From Austropuccinia psidii (lineage: Eukaryota > Basidiomycota > Pucciniomycetes > Pucciniales > Sphaerophragmiaceae), in NCBI GenBank assembly GCA_023105745.1, contig JALGQZ010000015.1, forward strand, positions 19,878,499-19,942,498: DNA of 64,000 nt, in the 5' to 3' direction. Position numbers and translations under genes: made by a program. Position 1 is the stretch's first letter; the number at the start of each line of letters is the position of its first letter. The notes under the pieces are model-generated. The model had not been told where the DNA came from and did not search any database. It was given only the letters and a program-made list of their open reading frames with translations. Of this stretch, positions 45,844 through 57,316 are shown piece after piece.

Positions 45844-47246
45844 TGACTGGGAAATTTTCCTGACGGTTGGGTAAGCTTGTTTTGAGGCCTTTTGATACAG
45901 TACTCAAGACTGTGCTTCCCACCACAATAGGTACAAAGACCCTCCTTGATTCTGCTTTCTTTTTCAGAGTTCATGAGCTTGAAGTCCTTATTCAACAAAG
46001 AAGAATGGGGGTTGTCCCTCTTCTGAAAATTCTTCTTCTTCTTATGACTTGAACTTGAAGAATTTTGAGGATGAGAAGAACTTGACTTTGAGGCTTCTGG
46101 CTTCTTCTCTTGATGATGACTCTTTTCATTTTGCCTCTCATGGTACCTGGTATCAAGCTCCAGGGTACTATCCATTAAGTCTTGAAGAGAGTCAATTCTT
46201 GAAGGATGGGAGGCCAATTGATCCAAAATCCTGGATGGCAATCCCTTCCTGAAATCATGGATAAGAGCTCTTTCACCCCAATCTCCAATTCTTGAGACAA
46301 GACTTCTGAAATCAGCAATGTATAAAGATACATGCCCACCTTCTTTCATTCTTAAAGAATCCAATTCTGATTCAGCTTTTCTGACTTCATTTGGGTCCCC
46401 AAATAAGGTGAAGAGTTGAAATTCAAATAATTTCCATGAATTGAGAAGGTAATTTGGATCTTGATTGGTGAGATTGGAAATATAAGGCTCAATCCATTTT
46501 GCAGCCCTGCCAATGAGAAATGAAGTGGCATAAAGGACCTTCTTTCTGTCTTGAGCAAAGTTTGCCGGATAATTATGAAAAATCAGTTGACAAGACTGAC
46601 TAAAGCAACTAACTTTGAAGGGTTGAGTCCCATCAAAGCATTCTGGTGCCTTCATAGATGGATTCTTGAAGGCTGGTGGTCTTGATGCTTCAGAGGATGA
46701 AGCTGCTTGAAGATTGGGCATAATCTGAGTCATTTGCTGCATAATGGCCAATAAAGATGGTTCAGACTGATGAGAGACAGGCTGATTAGACTGGGCTAGA
46801 GTTGGCCCTCCAGTACCTTGGGAGGCCTCTACCAGAGCAGGGATACCTTCAATACCATCAGACGCTTCCCCTTCCACAGAATTCTCCTCCTCCTCTTCAC
46901 CATCTTCACCCGGACCCTTGAAAACGGTCCTTAAAGTTCCTGGAAATCCACCAACTACTCCTGAGAATGAGCTTGATCTTCTTGGCACTCTTCCTTCCTT
47001 CCTGGATGGTGCTTCTCCTTCCAAAGTGGGTCCTCTGTCTAATTTGGCCCTCAGTTGAGAAACTGCTGGGGTGCCATCAAGAGGAGCTCTTGGAGTTGGA
47101 GTGAGAACAACTTGAGTTCTGGCCTGAGATCTTGTCTGCCTGGCAGGAGGTGAGTGCTGGATGGGCATGATTTCAGGATAAAATGAAAAAGAATAAAGAT
47201 TTGAAGATGAAAACTTGAGGCAATTTGAAATAATGCTTGAAGTCAA
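45831..47246 (-). CDS. Chromovirus D Gag
   Basis: Intact, 471 codons from the first ATG. A likelier start is the ATG at 47168 (MPIQHSPPARQTRSQ), where similarity with E Gag begins. A basic Ser/Pro N-terminus and an acidic patch (GEDGEEEEENSVEGE) are followed by a capsid-like domain: KAPECFDGTQPFKVSCFSQS (about 46640), KVLYATSFLIGRAAKWIEPY, LFTLFGDPNEVRKAESELDS (about 46400), YIADFRSLVSRIGDWGERAL and LDQLASHP. The tail has a Lys/Ser-rich stretch and a zinc knuckle CTYCGGKHSLEYC (C-x2-C-x3-H-x4-C, one residue shorter than usual). It ends at the frameshift site. Role: RNA binding and particle assembly. Confidence 0.92.
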   Translation of the reverse strand: MTSSIISNCLKFSSSNLYSFSFYPEIMPIQHSPPARQTRSQARTQVVLTPTPRAPLDGTPAVSQLRAKLDRGPTLEGEAPSRKEGRVPRRSSSFSGVVGGFPGTLRTVFKGPGEDGEEEEENSVEGEASDGIEGIPALVEASQGTGGPTLAQSNQPVSHQSEPSLLAIMQQMTQIMPNLQAASSSEASRPPAFKNPSMKAPECFDGTQPFKVSCFSQSCQLIFHNYPANFAQDRKKVLYATSFLIGRAAKWIEPYISNLTNQDPNYLLNSWKLFEFQLFTLFGDPNEVRKAESELDSLRMKEGGHVSLYIADFRSLVSRIGDWGERALIHDFRKGLPSRILDQLASHPSRIDSLQDLMDSTLELDTRYHERQNEKSHHQEKKPEASKSSSSHPQNSSSSSHKKKKNFQKRDNPHSSLLNKDFKLMNSEKESRIKEGLCTYCGGKHSLEYCIKRPQNKLTQPSGKFPSQGKA

Positions 47247-47892
47247 AAATCAAAATCAATATCTTGAGGAAAATCAATAAATCAATAAATCAAATGAAAT
47301 CTTCAGATAAATCAATCAATTAAATGTCAAATGAAAACTTGAAGTCAATGAATCAATATTTCAAATCAATCAAAATCAAAATCTTGGAAAATCAATCAAT
47401 CAATCAAATGAATTCTTGAAGAAAAATCAATTTATGTCAAAATTCTTGATGTGAAAAATCAGCCAAATCAATGAAATTTTCAGGTCAATCAATTTCCTTG
47501 AGGTCAATTTCAATTTATGTCAAATCAATCAATCAAATCAAAATCAAGTGAGTTCTTCTTTAAAAATCAAAATTCTTGAAGAATGAATCAAATATGAATC
47601 TTGATGTGAAGAATATGTCTGAATAACTTGATGAAAAATTTGAAATCTTATGAGAATTTAGATGATGCCTGAATTATGAATGAATTAAAAAAGATGGTTT
47701 GAATAAGATTCAAAAAGAGAAAAAAATAAAATTGGGGTCAGCTTTCAATTTTCAGAATGAAGAATGCATAAGAGAAAATTGAGAGGTGATGATGAATCAT
47801 AAGGTTCATAAGCATTAAAGAGTCATAATTTTAATGAAATGAGTGAATGAAATTAGAAAGAAAGAATGAACAGAATGAAAAGAAATTATGAT
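47247..47892 (-). other. 5' leader of chromovirus D, rich in TTGATT repeats
   Basis: Plus shows dozens of AATCAA/ATCAATCAA words, TTGATT in the element's sense, between the 5' LTR and Gag. Element E has the same feature at 62470-62830. No open frame is maintained. Confidence 0.7.
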
Positions 47893-47904
47893 TTAATTAA
47901 TATA
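47893..47904 (-). other. Self-primer binding site of chromovirus D
   Basis: One base after the 5' LTR the minus strand reads TATATTAATTAA. Its complement TTAATTAATATA occurs in the LTR (48288-48277) about 40 nt downstream of the TATA-like CATATACC, where the transcript should begin. There is no tRNA-type TGG site. Confidence 0.75.
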
Positions 47905-47905
47905 A

Positions 47906-49368
47906 TGTCACAGGGGCTCTTGGACAGAAAACAAGAGTGGCCTGGCACTCAGCAATCAGGGAACTCACTTGGAAGACTCCAAAGAATAAAGAAGATGAAA
48001 ATAAAAGAATAAATTCCTCTAAGAAATATGCAGGTACAAAGATGAGATTCAATTAGAGGAAAGAGAAGCCATATGGCCAAAGAGCCAACCAAGTAAGTCC
48101 TTAATCACTGTTTCAACCTTCCAAAATGAATGATGGAATTAGTGAGGATATGACCACCAAATATCCATTGACAGGCAAAGAAAGAAAAGAGAAAAGGTGC
48201 TAAATGACTGACTTGATAATATCAGTATTCACTTAACAAGAATGATAAGATAAATAAAGATAAAATAAAATCAAAATATATTAATTAACTGGGGAAAATG
48301 CCCCAGGTTGGAAAGGGTATCCGGTATATGTGAAAAGTTGGGAGCTTGAGTTCTTCAGGCTGAAAACTGATCTGTATTGATCCTTGAGGGTGTATTGATT
48401 GTTTTGGGAATTGATACAGCTGGCTAATATTGAAATTGAATTGGGTTGAATGAATTTCCCATGCTTGAAAATGAAATAAAGCTCTTGATGGATCCAGACT
48501 GTATTGTAATGAAGGTGGTTGCCAAGATGGATTGAGTGGAGCTTTGACAGTTGAAAATTGAATGAATGAAAGAATGAACTGCCTCTTAAATCCCTTGAGA
48601 ATGGTTGAACAGTATTGCCTTGGAGGAATACTGTGAATGAAATTATCCAATGACGTCTTGATGGCTTGATTGGTATTTGACGCTTAAACACTTGCTCTTG
48701 AGCCTTGATGAGGCCTCTGAATGATTGGGTGCCTTGATGACGTGATGATATGTTGTAATGTTAAGATGACCATTTGATATTGCCACCATTGAATTTCTGT
48801 TGAAAAATGATGCACAATGATATATAACATCATTTATGGCATATTGGTTCATTGGAAAGAAGATTACGTCCAAAGGTCTTGAGATGGAAAGACAGAGGGG
48901 AAAAAGATGGATTGGATGGCTTCAGAGCTTGAAAAGGTGCTTCTGGGTCCTTTGGGGTTTTTGGCTACTTTTGCGTTCTGAGCCAAAAACTGGCCCAAAG
49001 GGCGGGAAAGTGTTTTTTGGACACTTTGTTTCAAAGTGCGCAAAAATGCACAAATATGCGCAAATGCACAAAAATGTGCAAAAGTGCGCAAATGCGCAAA
49101 ATGCGCATTATGAGCCCAAATGGCCAAAACAGCCATTTGGGCCATTTCCCCTGGTTTTGAGGGAAATGACCAGAAAAACCCATTTGGGTATAAATTGCTG
49201 CTATGGCTTCCGGATTGAGGTGAAGGGCCATGAAGGCCCCAAAAGACAAATGGCCATAAATGGTCCATAAGATGATGACATGGCCATATTGGCCAATTGG
49301 CCATAAAAGGACTGTGGCTTGACATGCCATATGGAGATCCAAGGAGGTGAATTGCCATGGTTGTGACA
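47906..49368 (-). repeat. 5' LTR of chromovirus D
   Basis: On plus it runs from TGTCACAGGGGCTC to GGTTGTGACA, 1463 bp. The TATA-like word is at 48323-48330 on minus. TGCGCAAA microrepeats lie at about 49035-49110. Confidence 0.93.
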
Positions 49369-49373
49369 CAGAT

Positions 49374-50990
49374 GTGTTCTGGTGCTTCTGAGGCATCAGA
49401 AGCTGTACATAACCTGTATGGACCCCTATATTTGACTGAACTATGAGGTATTGAAGTATGAAAAGGCTTAATTGACTATTTGACACCTCATAATCATACC
49501 TATGGGATATTATCCCACAGTAAAGCTGTATTGGTCCAAATGTGGGACTTTGACCTTAAAACTGTCATAAATTTGTCAGTTCTTAAGATATTGAGCTCAA
49601 ATTTGGTTCATTGTGTATCCCTAGATGGGATCTACACAATGTTACTTCATTTGGCATGGTTAAAATTCAATATAGCAAAGTCATGCCATGCTCAATTTCA
49701 GTAATCCAGATATATGATATCTCAAAATCTGTATGGAACTTGTTTTCCCCATAACTTTTGTTCTAGATGAGATATGGGGAATTGGATGACACCAGCAGAT
49801 AGTCCTGTATTTTCTCTTTCCCCAAAGACCCCACTTTAATTATCTCACACTAACATTGTAGAAGTTAGATGAGAGGTGAATATTTTGTCCACCTTTATTT
49901 GATCTTATTTTGGCCACAACCTCTGTAATTTTGGTGTTAGCTTAATTTGGCTAGTACCATTTGATAGCCCTAACTTAGAGCTTCAATTTGAATACCCATT
50001 TGCTGTGGTTAATCCTTTTCCTCTGGATTTCAGATGAGAGGCCAAAATTAAGGTTTATGCTCAGCAACAATTTTGAGCAGGAATAACTTTGTTATTCTTT
50101 GTCCTATGATGATGGGACTTTTATAGTTGTAAAAATTTGATTTTCCTTTTTCTTTTGATACCTTTTGACTCTGTTTGGCTCAGCTCCATTTTTTGGTGAT
50201 ATTTTGCTCTACCATTGGTTTATGGTATTCTTGCAGTCATGCTTATGCTCTGGTTTTGAGTCACAGTCTGACAATAATTATAAAAAATTTACCCACAAAA
50301 GAGATGTCACCTTTTCAAGAAAGGAACGAGATTCCAAATCCCTTTCTAACCAATTGAAAGCCCCCTGCACTCAGACCAAATACCAAGACTTTAGGTCCAC
50401 TCCAAACAATTATGTGATAGGGTTATATACTTATGTCACGAATAAGGTTTAAATCATGTACAATGGCATGCCAGCATACATTGTTTAAATTTTAATCCCC
50501 TCAAGTCAACTGTGACACATTACTAATGGAACCCCGTCAATGGGCAAACCCGCCATATCACCATATGTAAATAAACTAGAATATGTATGAGCATTGGGCA
50601 GCATGGCATTTCACCCAATCAAGCTCCTAACCTATTTCCCCATCAAGATGTGACACATTACACTTTATCCACTGAAGGTCACCCACCATCATTAATGGTA
50701 TAAAATCCTCCACTGGCTCAATTCATATTCCCCTTCACAGATAATCGCTCAGATCTTTCCCAATTAATCACTTCCCTAAACAACTTAAAATCAACCATAG
50801 ATATTTACAAATAATTTAACCTTTTTCACTATTCCCACAGCAATTTCAACCCCCCACTATTCCTCAATGCATATATGTGTGTGTCAACACTGCTCAACTC
50901 AAACACACTCTTCCCCTGAGTGTGATAGGAAGGCAGTTGCCTTCACACCTTTCCAATATAAACATCATATTAAAAATCATAAATAAGGCA
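49374..50990. other. No recognised gene upstream of the second transposase
   Basis: A/T-rich, with short unlinked open frames. It may be the upstream part of the second CACTA element; no terminal CACTA repeat was found. Confidence 0.4.
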
Positions 50991-50999
50991 TTGAACACA

Positions 51000-53330
51000 A
51001 TGCTATTCCCAACATTCCTAGTTTCACATCAGGATCGGATCATCTGCAAATTTTATTGGATCAAATTTTCCCAAATGATTATTCTAAATTGACACAAAGC
51101 ATTTTATCAACTTCAGCGGGTCTCAATTCAACAGCATTGAAACCATACAGTTTGAGTCAAAAGCTTACCCCACAAGACCTTGGAATGATAATATTGGGCA
51201 TTCTATTCCTAAGGTATAATATTACCCACAGGGATTCACAAATTCTCACCCCCTCCCTGAACCTACCTATCAAGTCAAGTATATCAAGATCAGGTGTTTA
51301 CTCCATTCCTGCATTCCATATACCTCAAGATCTCAGTACTATATTTGACCAACTCCAATTGGAGCCACTTATTAAAAACTATATATTCTGTCTTTAATGT
51401 TTTTTCCTTAATTTCCTTACTTAATCTGTCACAACCGATCAACCCCATTGTCAATGCCATCATGAGCCAATTGATAATGATCCCCCTTGCACACAATCAT
51501 TAGGCAAATTCAACCAATTAGTTGAGCCCTGCACCAAAACCACAACCAACATCAAACAAAAATTTATCCCAAAAAAACATTTCATTTATCAACCATTCAA
51601 AAATTGGCTTTCCAGACTTTTCCAGTGGGCTGGCATTATGCAAATTCTGCCTCAATATCAGCAATCCCAAAAACCTGAAGGTTCCCCCAGATATGAAATC
51701 TGGGATGGATTGGTCTGGAGATGCTTCACTGGAACCAGAAATATCAATGACCCAAATTCTTGTTCATTCCTGGCACATTGGCCTCCTCAATTTATGTGTA
51801 CTGGTTCAATTCACATGGCAATTCAAGCCACTTGGCCAGCATTGGACTTATAATGCTAATTTGCCTGAATATTGCCCCAAGTGATAGATTGAAGCCAGAG
51901 AATTTCTATGTTGCCAGACTCATTCCTGGTCAAAAGGATCCAACTGCCCTTCAATTGAATTACCTATTAATCCCCCTGATCAAGGAGCTCAAAGAACTGT
52001 GGCAAGGTTACCATTTTCACCCAACTCAACAGGACTTTAAGGAGCCTTTTTCCGTGTTGCCATCCTCACAGCCATTGCAGATGTGGTGGCCATGCGCAAG
52101 CTTACTGGATTTATTTCTCACTAAAACAACCAATTTTGTAATTTTTTCTCTGTTCACAAGGCTCAAATTGAAGAAATTGGTCCTCAATTTCACTACACAA
52201 ACAAATAACTAAATCATAAATCAACCATTGAAAAATGGCTTCAAGAATCCCCACAACAAAGGCAAGAAATATTCTCTAAGTATGGAGTGCAATATTCAAT
52301 TTTTGAAGACCTTTGGTATTGTGATGAAACCAGGATGGTAAATCTTGACATAATGCATAATTTAATACTTGCAATTTTGAAGGATCATGCAACTTTCAAA
52401 TTGTGCATTCCAGGGGCCAAATCAAAAATATACATCAGGTCCCACAGTCAATACAATGACATCAACACTTAAGACTCAGATTCAATGACCTCCAACAGCT
52501 TACTTGATGAAATCAAATTGAGAGAGACCCTCTCCCTGAGAAGAGACGCAGAAAAAATCATAAATGAGTCACTCCCCACTACTTCCACCAGACAAAATTA
52601 CTTCCCAATTCCCACCCCTCACATGAAACATCCATCTAGTGGCTCTGCAAAGATTCCCTCATTTGATGTGTATCACATCCCCACTTCCCAATTTCCCTCT
52701 GAGTTGTATATCAGTGCCCTGAGTGAGCACCAGATCAAGGGTGAGGCTCTAGACAATCTCCAACAAATCATATCTGATACCATAATTCCCACATCATGGA
52801 CAAGAGTACCCTTCCAAATGGGTTCCCCCTCTCATGGTAGCTCAAAAGACGCTGAATGGGCTCTTTTATACAAGGTTTACATTCATTTTTTAATGCTCAG
52901 TCAACAGAGTTCATTATATGAACACAATTCCCCAAATATGCAAAGAAAAATGGTTAAATCTGAAGACCTTGAAAATGAATCAACCAAGAATACATTCCAT
53001 TTGATCAGTGCTATCAAAATTGCCACCAGTTGGACAGTTTCAATGGATGATGTGGCCGCATTTTCTGAAAATTGGAAAACATTCTGTATTTCCAATCAAA
53101 ACCTGTTCCCATAACAGAAATGTAAACCACATCATCATTTTGCTGATCATATTCCAGACCTCTTCCAATGTTGGGGGCCATCACAAGCCTCAGCCACATG
53201 GGGGTATGAGAGCTTGATTGGAGTATTTTCAAAGATGCCAACAAAGAACAAAATATGTATGTTAATTCATAAGAGACATATTTTCACATTGATTATACAC
53301 ATGAACGGAATAAACCTAACTTCTCCTCAC
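51000..53330 (+). pseudogene. Second Tnp2-type CACTA transposase, broken
   Basis: Plus-strand pieces in order: FKNWLSRLFQWAGIMQILPQ (about 51595), YEIWDGLVWRCFTGT (about 51690), a shifted WFNSHGN block (about 51800), CLNIAPSDRLKPENFYVARL with IPGQKDPTALQLNY (about 51870), ELWQGYHFHPTQQDF, then after a one-base loss near 52050 VAMRKLTGFISH (about 52100), YSIFEDLWYCDETRMVNLDI MHNLILAIL (about 52290), SWTRVPFQMGSPSHGSSKDA (about 52800), NHHHFADHIPDLFQCWGP (about 53115) and YESLIGVFSKMP. These are the standard Tnp2 blocks. LTR G begins at 53423, before the C-terminal domain. At least four shifts make it nonfunctional. Confidence 0.85.
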
Positions 53331-53422
53331 TCTGAATAGATGATAAAGATAGAAACTTACTTCAATATATCTGTCAATGTTCCAACCTTTCCGTTCTCCT
53401 TAAATCCCCATTGGTGCCATGT

Positions 53423-54665
53423 TGTGGTATTCCATACCATTTTTTTCACCAGGCTCAAGCTCATAGTACCCCAAAACAGCAGTAAATCAAGCCTACAGGC
53501 AGACTTACACTCAAATTTTACACCAAAAGGTCAACTTTACAGCAAGAAGCTGGATTTTCCTCATAAAACCATGGCACAGGAACCAAAGGGCAGTGTATGT
53601 GTTTAAATAAATTATTCAATTTCATTATGCATATGTAAAAATCAAGTTACATATAGTAAACTAGTTACAACAAATAAGGTACCACCCTTTAAATTACACA
53701 CCCCACCCAGCTTTACACCCCCTTACAGCCACAGGACTCATGCAGCAAGAAAATGACACATGCATCAGTTATACAGCCAACTTTCATTCAAACTCACATT
53801 ATGCAAAGCCTAGCCCCATGGAATTCCTGCAACTCATTTACAACACAGCCACAGGAGTACCTTATCTTATATCCAAAGTAACTCCAATTGAAATCTTAAA
53901 GCAGAATAAAATTTATTTACACCTCTCATCACCTCATTCAAAGCAAAGCTAGTTACAACAAGCTGCATGCAGTACACACTTTCAATTAAATCTCAACCAC
54001 ATGACTATGCACAGCATGTGTCAAAATCAAAAATTACATCATCTCATAAAAACAGTAAATTCACCAGTGCAAGAAATTATCACCTGACTTCATTTTAAAG
54101 TTCAAAAAGAAGAAAAACAACCATGACACCTGTATAAACTACACAGCCACTTCTACCAAACCTAAAATAGGACATATGCAAAGGAATTACAAGGTCATCA
54201 TGTGATACTGAATCCACCAGCAGAATATCATGTGACAGAAAAGAGGCTGTGCACAAGAAAAATCCTCAGCCAAAATGAAATCACCTCATGCATGCAAGGA
54301 AAATCCAAGAATATCACATCATAATTAGTCCACCAAAAGATAATCATGTGATAAATGGAGGCTGTGCAGAGAGAAAATTATCACCAAACCTTAAATCACC
54401 TGACCCAGGCAAGAAAGGTCCTCGCCAAAAACAGAGTCACATGATGAAATCAAGAGGAATTAAAGTGGAAAAAGACAGCTCCCATGGAGGGCCCTCTAGA
54501 CTCCCAAAAGGTATAAATAGAGGGGCTCTCTCCCCCCAAATTTCAAAAATTCCCCCCATGCAAATTATATCCACTTCAAAGTGGAAGCATAGGAATAATT
54601 CATCCCTCACCTGGGAGGTAGTCCAGCAAATTATAGTGAATTTACTTGCCCAGTAGCTAAAGCTC
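53423..54665 (+). mobile_element. LTR G (family 1), first part, split by element E
   Basis: It starts TGTGGTATTCCATACC, like the starts of the B, C and solo LTRs. The TATA box GTATAAATAGAGG (about 54518-54530) is followed by the C-rich stretch and CCAGTAGCTAAAGCTC. U3 holds an about 105-bp tandem repeat with ATCATGTGAT and GGAGGCTGTGCA (54190-54420). It ends at the AGCTC duplicated by element E and resumes at 63920. Confidence 0.88.
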
Positions 54666-55426
54666 TGTCACAGGGGCTCTTTGAAGTGAAGAGGGCCTGG
54701 CACTCAGTAAACTGGGACTCACTTATGGAGGGCTTAAAGATATGGTAAGAAGTAACACACTGAAGAGTGTTAAAGATAAATTTCTAAAAGAATAAATATA
54801 AGAAAGCAGCAACAAGAAATAAGAGTAAGAAATAGAAGAGCCAACCACAAACAAGTCCAAGTCCACTGTTTCAACCTGTCAGAATGGAAAGAGAAGGGTT
54901 AATAAGGATATGGCCACCCAACTCATACTGTACAGGTGAAGAGAGAAAAGGCAAAGACTAACTTAAAACTAAAGAATTATAATACCCAATTATAAGGATA
55001 AGAATAATTATAAAATAATAAATAAACTAAATTAATTAACTGGGGAAAAGTACCCAGGGGGGAGAAAGAGGGGCTGGTATATGTGAGAATCACCAGCCCT
55101 GATCCAGAGGAAGAATTTTCATGAGAATAATTGATGATTGAATTGAGTCTGGCCAATACAGGTCCTGTACAGCTGTACAGAACCTGTACAAGAGGTGTGG
55201 TGTATTTGAGTGATCATACAGTTCCATACTGGTGTATTGAAACTGTATTGGGTGAATCCAATCTGTACAGGTATTGACAGGCTGTATTGATGTACCAAGC
55301 TGTATGCATGTTTCATAATGAAGATTGCTGAAACTGAATGCTGATGCAGATACTGGATTTGCTGATTTGGGGTGTTTGAGTGGGTGTATGAATGGGTACC
55401 CTTACCCCTGATGGATGGTTGTTACA
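54666..55426 (-). repeat. 3' LTR of chromovirus E
   Basis: On plus it runs from TGTCACAGGGGCTC to GGTTGTTACA. The minus TATA-like CATATACC is near 55080, and the transcript-start candidate AGTTAATTAATTTA is at 55041-55028. Confidence 0.95.
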
Positions 55427-55440
55427 GTATCCCCCTCTTG
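55427..55440 (-). other. Polypurine tract of chromovirus E
   Basis: The minus strand reads CAAGAGGGGGATAC directly before the 3' LTR. Confidence 0.8.
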
Positions 55441-56837
55441 AAACTGGTGGGCTCCTGAACACCATAATACCCTGCCATTATTGAATGGCATCTCACTACC
55501 CCACAAATTCCTTAGAAAAGTTTTCTTTTCACCATTATCTTGAAACCCTTCTTCAACTCTTCTCTGTCAATTAAACTTATTTTCCCCCTTCTTTTAACCT
55601 TGAGTAAGTACCCCACTTTGGATTAAACTTTTCTTCTGATTCATGAGTTCCCTTGTCCTTGGGACCTGGTCTTGGGTTGTATCCCAAATGGATGGCCACT
55701 GAGCTCTTGTGCTCAAAAAATAGGGCCAGGTGAGTATATGAAGGGTACCCATCTGGCCAGGCTTAATCAGAAGAAGTTTATTTAAAAGTGAATTCAGGGG
55801 TCTTGTCCCCATTGGATTTGAAAAAACTGCCTCAACAGCCCTCCATAATAATCTTGGGCTGTGGCCCTTGCCATAGTAAGTCTGGGTGACTCATGCCCTT
55901 ATGGACCTTTTGGCCTAATTGGTCTTCCTGGTCTTCTTGGTGATCTTTGGCCATATTAGAACACATGGCCATTTCTGGCCTTTTCGAGGTTCTAGGTGAT
56001 TATGGTGACTTTCTTGAACTATGGCCATTCATGGCCACTTTTGGGTTTATTGGAAATCTGGACCTATTTCGCCATTTCTTCGATTTTGGGGTCCTACGGT
56101 CCGTGGTCCGTGGGCCATGGGGGTTATTGGAGGCCCCCAGGACGAAAATGAGCCCCTGGGCCCAAATTTGCTGGGAACCCAGGGGTGCCATGGGACCATA
56201 AATTGGCCCCATGACCCATAACTTCACCTACATGGCCTGGACCCATTGGGGGGGTCCAGGACCACCAAGACCATGGCCTCCCCAAAGTTGCAGGGGAGGC
56301 CCTGGGTGATGAATCCAGCCCAAGGAGGGCTTTGAGTATTCACCTTGAGGGTTTGAGTGGGGGGCCATAATTGAGCTATGGCCCACTTCCTTGAGGGATT
56401 TCTCTGAATTTGACATGGACTGATTTGACGTCTTGACCCTGCTGCTTGGGTATTCTCAATGAGTTGATGACTGAATCCCCATGAACTTTGACGATTTGGG
56501 TGGAGCTAAAACCAGTATCTTGTTCTTGTTTGTGTTTGGTTTGGCTTCTATTCATACTCTTATAAGTACTAATAAATGGAATGAAATTAAATAAAAGTAA
56601 AATAAGAATAAAAAATAAAGGAACCTCCCAATACGTCATATGGAAGGGGATTCTGCTGCTTTAAAAGAAATAAAGAAAGAGAATTATACAAGTAAATAAA
56701 GAAAGAAAAATAAAAGAATAAGAGAAAATGAGAGTAAAGAAAGAAATAAAGAAAAATCCTGATGGTTGGTCCTTCTTGTAGTGAGTTCCTTGATTCTGGC
56801 CAAAAAGTATCTGAAAAATGAAAACCAAGAATTTGAT
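55441..56837 (-). other. Long 3' untranslated region of chromovirus E
   Basis: No gene. 55840-56400 is locally G+C-rich with many TGGCC/GGCCAT words, unlike the A/T-rich surroundings, and resembles the GGCC-rich part of the A and D LTRs. Confidence 0.5.
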
Positions 56838-57312
56838 GCTCACAGAGTGGCCAAGGTGATGTTTTACAAGGAGTAGAACCCTCAGGGATGCATACAAGGA
56901 GATGGAACTTACTTTCATAACTTCCACTCCCCACCAAGCACCATAACATTGAAAAGAATTGCCATAAATGACTTCTGAGAAGAATTGCCATAAATGACTT
57001 CTTAAAAGAATTGCCGTAAATGACTTGGAGTAATGAATGTGTTGAATTATGATGATTGGCATAAATTGAAAAGATAAATAAAAAGAAAGAAAAGAAAAAA
57101 AACAAAGAAAGGAACATTTGGCTATATCTTGATAAGGTCCAAATCGGAGGGTATTGGTGTTGTATGCTTCCTGAACCTGTCCAAAGAATTGACAAGTGCT
57201 CACAAAGTGGCCAAGGTGATGCTTACAACAACATATGGGTAGAATACCCCCTTAAAGGTGAATGCCAGGAGAGGAACTTACTTTCATAACTTCTTCTCCC
57301 CACCAAGCACCA
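56838..57312 (-). repeat. Paired 3' modules of chromovirus E
   Basis: Copies at 56838-56945 and 57195-57312. Both read on minus GGTGCTTGGTGGGGAG, then GTTATGAAAGTAAGTTCC, then CATCACCTTGGCCACT and TGTGAGCA. The second copy begins 5 nt after the pol stop (57317). Between them are three near-identical 26-28-bp units (AAAAGAATTGCCATAAATGA, 56950-57025). Confidence 0.85.
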
Positions 57313-57316
57313 TAAA

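Larger units (their letters stand above)
39858..49368 (-). mobile_element. Chromovirus D, full-length Ty3/Gypsy element
   Basis: LTRs at 39858-41329 and 47906-49368; a perfect 5-bp target duplication CAGAT at 39853-39857 and 49369-49373. The order on minus is 5' LTR, self-primer site, leader, Gag, protease, RT, RNase H, integrase, chromodomain, paired modules, polypurine tract, 3' LTR. Pol has several stops and shifts, so this copy is inactive. The outer TG of the 3' LTR has become TA at 39858. Confidence 0.95.

Noticed and set aside
51290..51503. Opposite-strand small frames near the second transposase
   Set aside because: Shadows of the decayed Tnp2 reading; no start context or conservation is visible.
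56587..57203. Two frames of about 200 codons after pol in element E
   Set aside because: They cross the paired modules and simple A/G-rich DNA. The sequence is hydrophobic Phe-rich from poly-purine, with no match in D.
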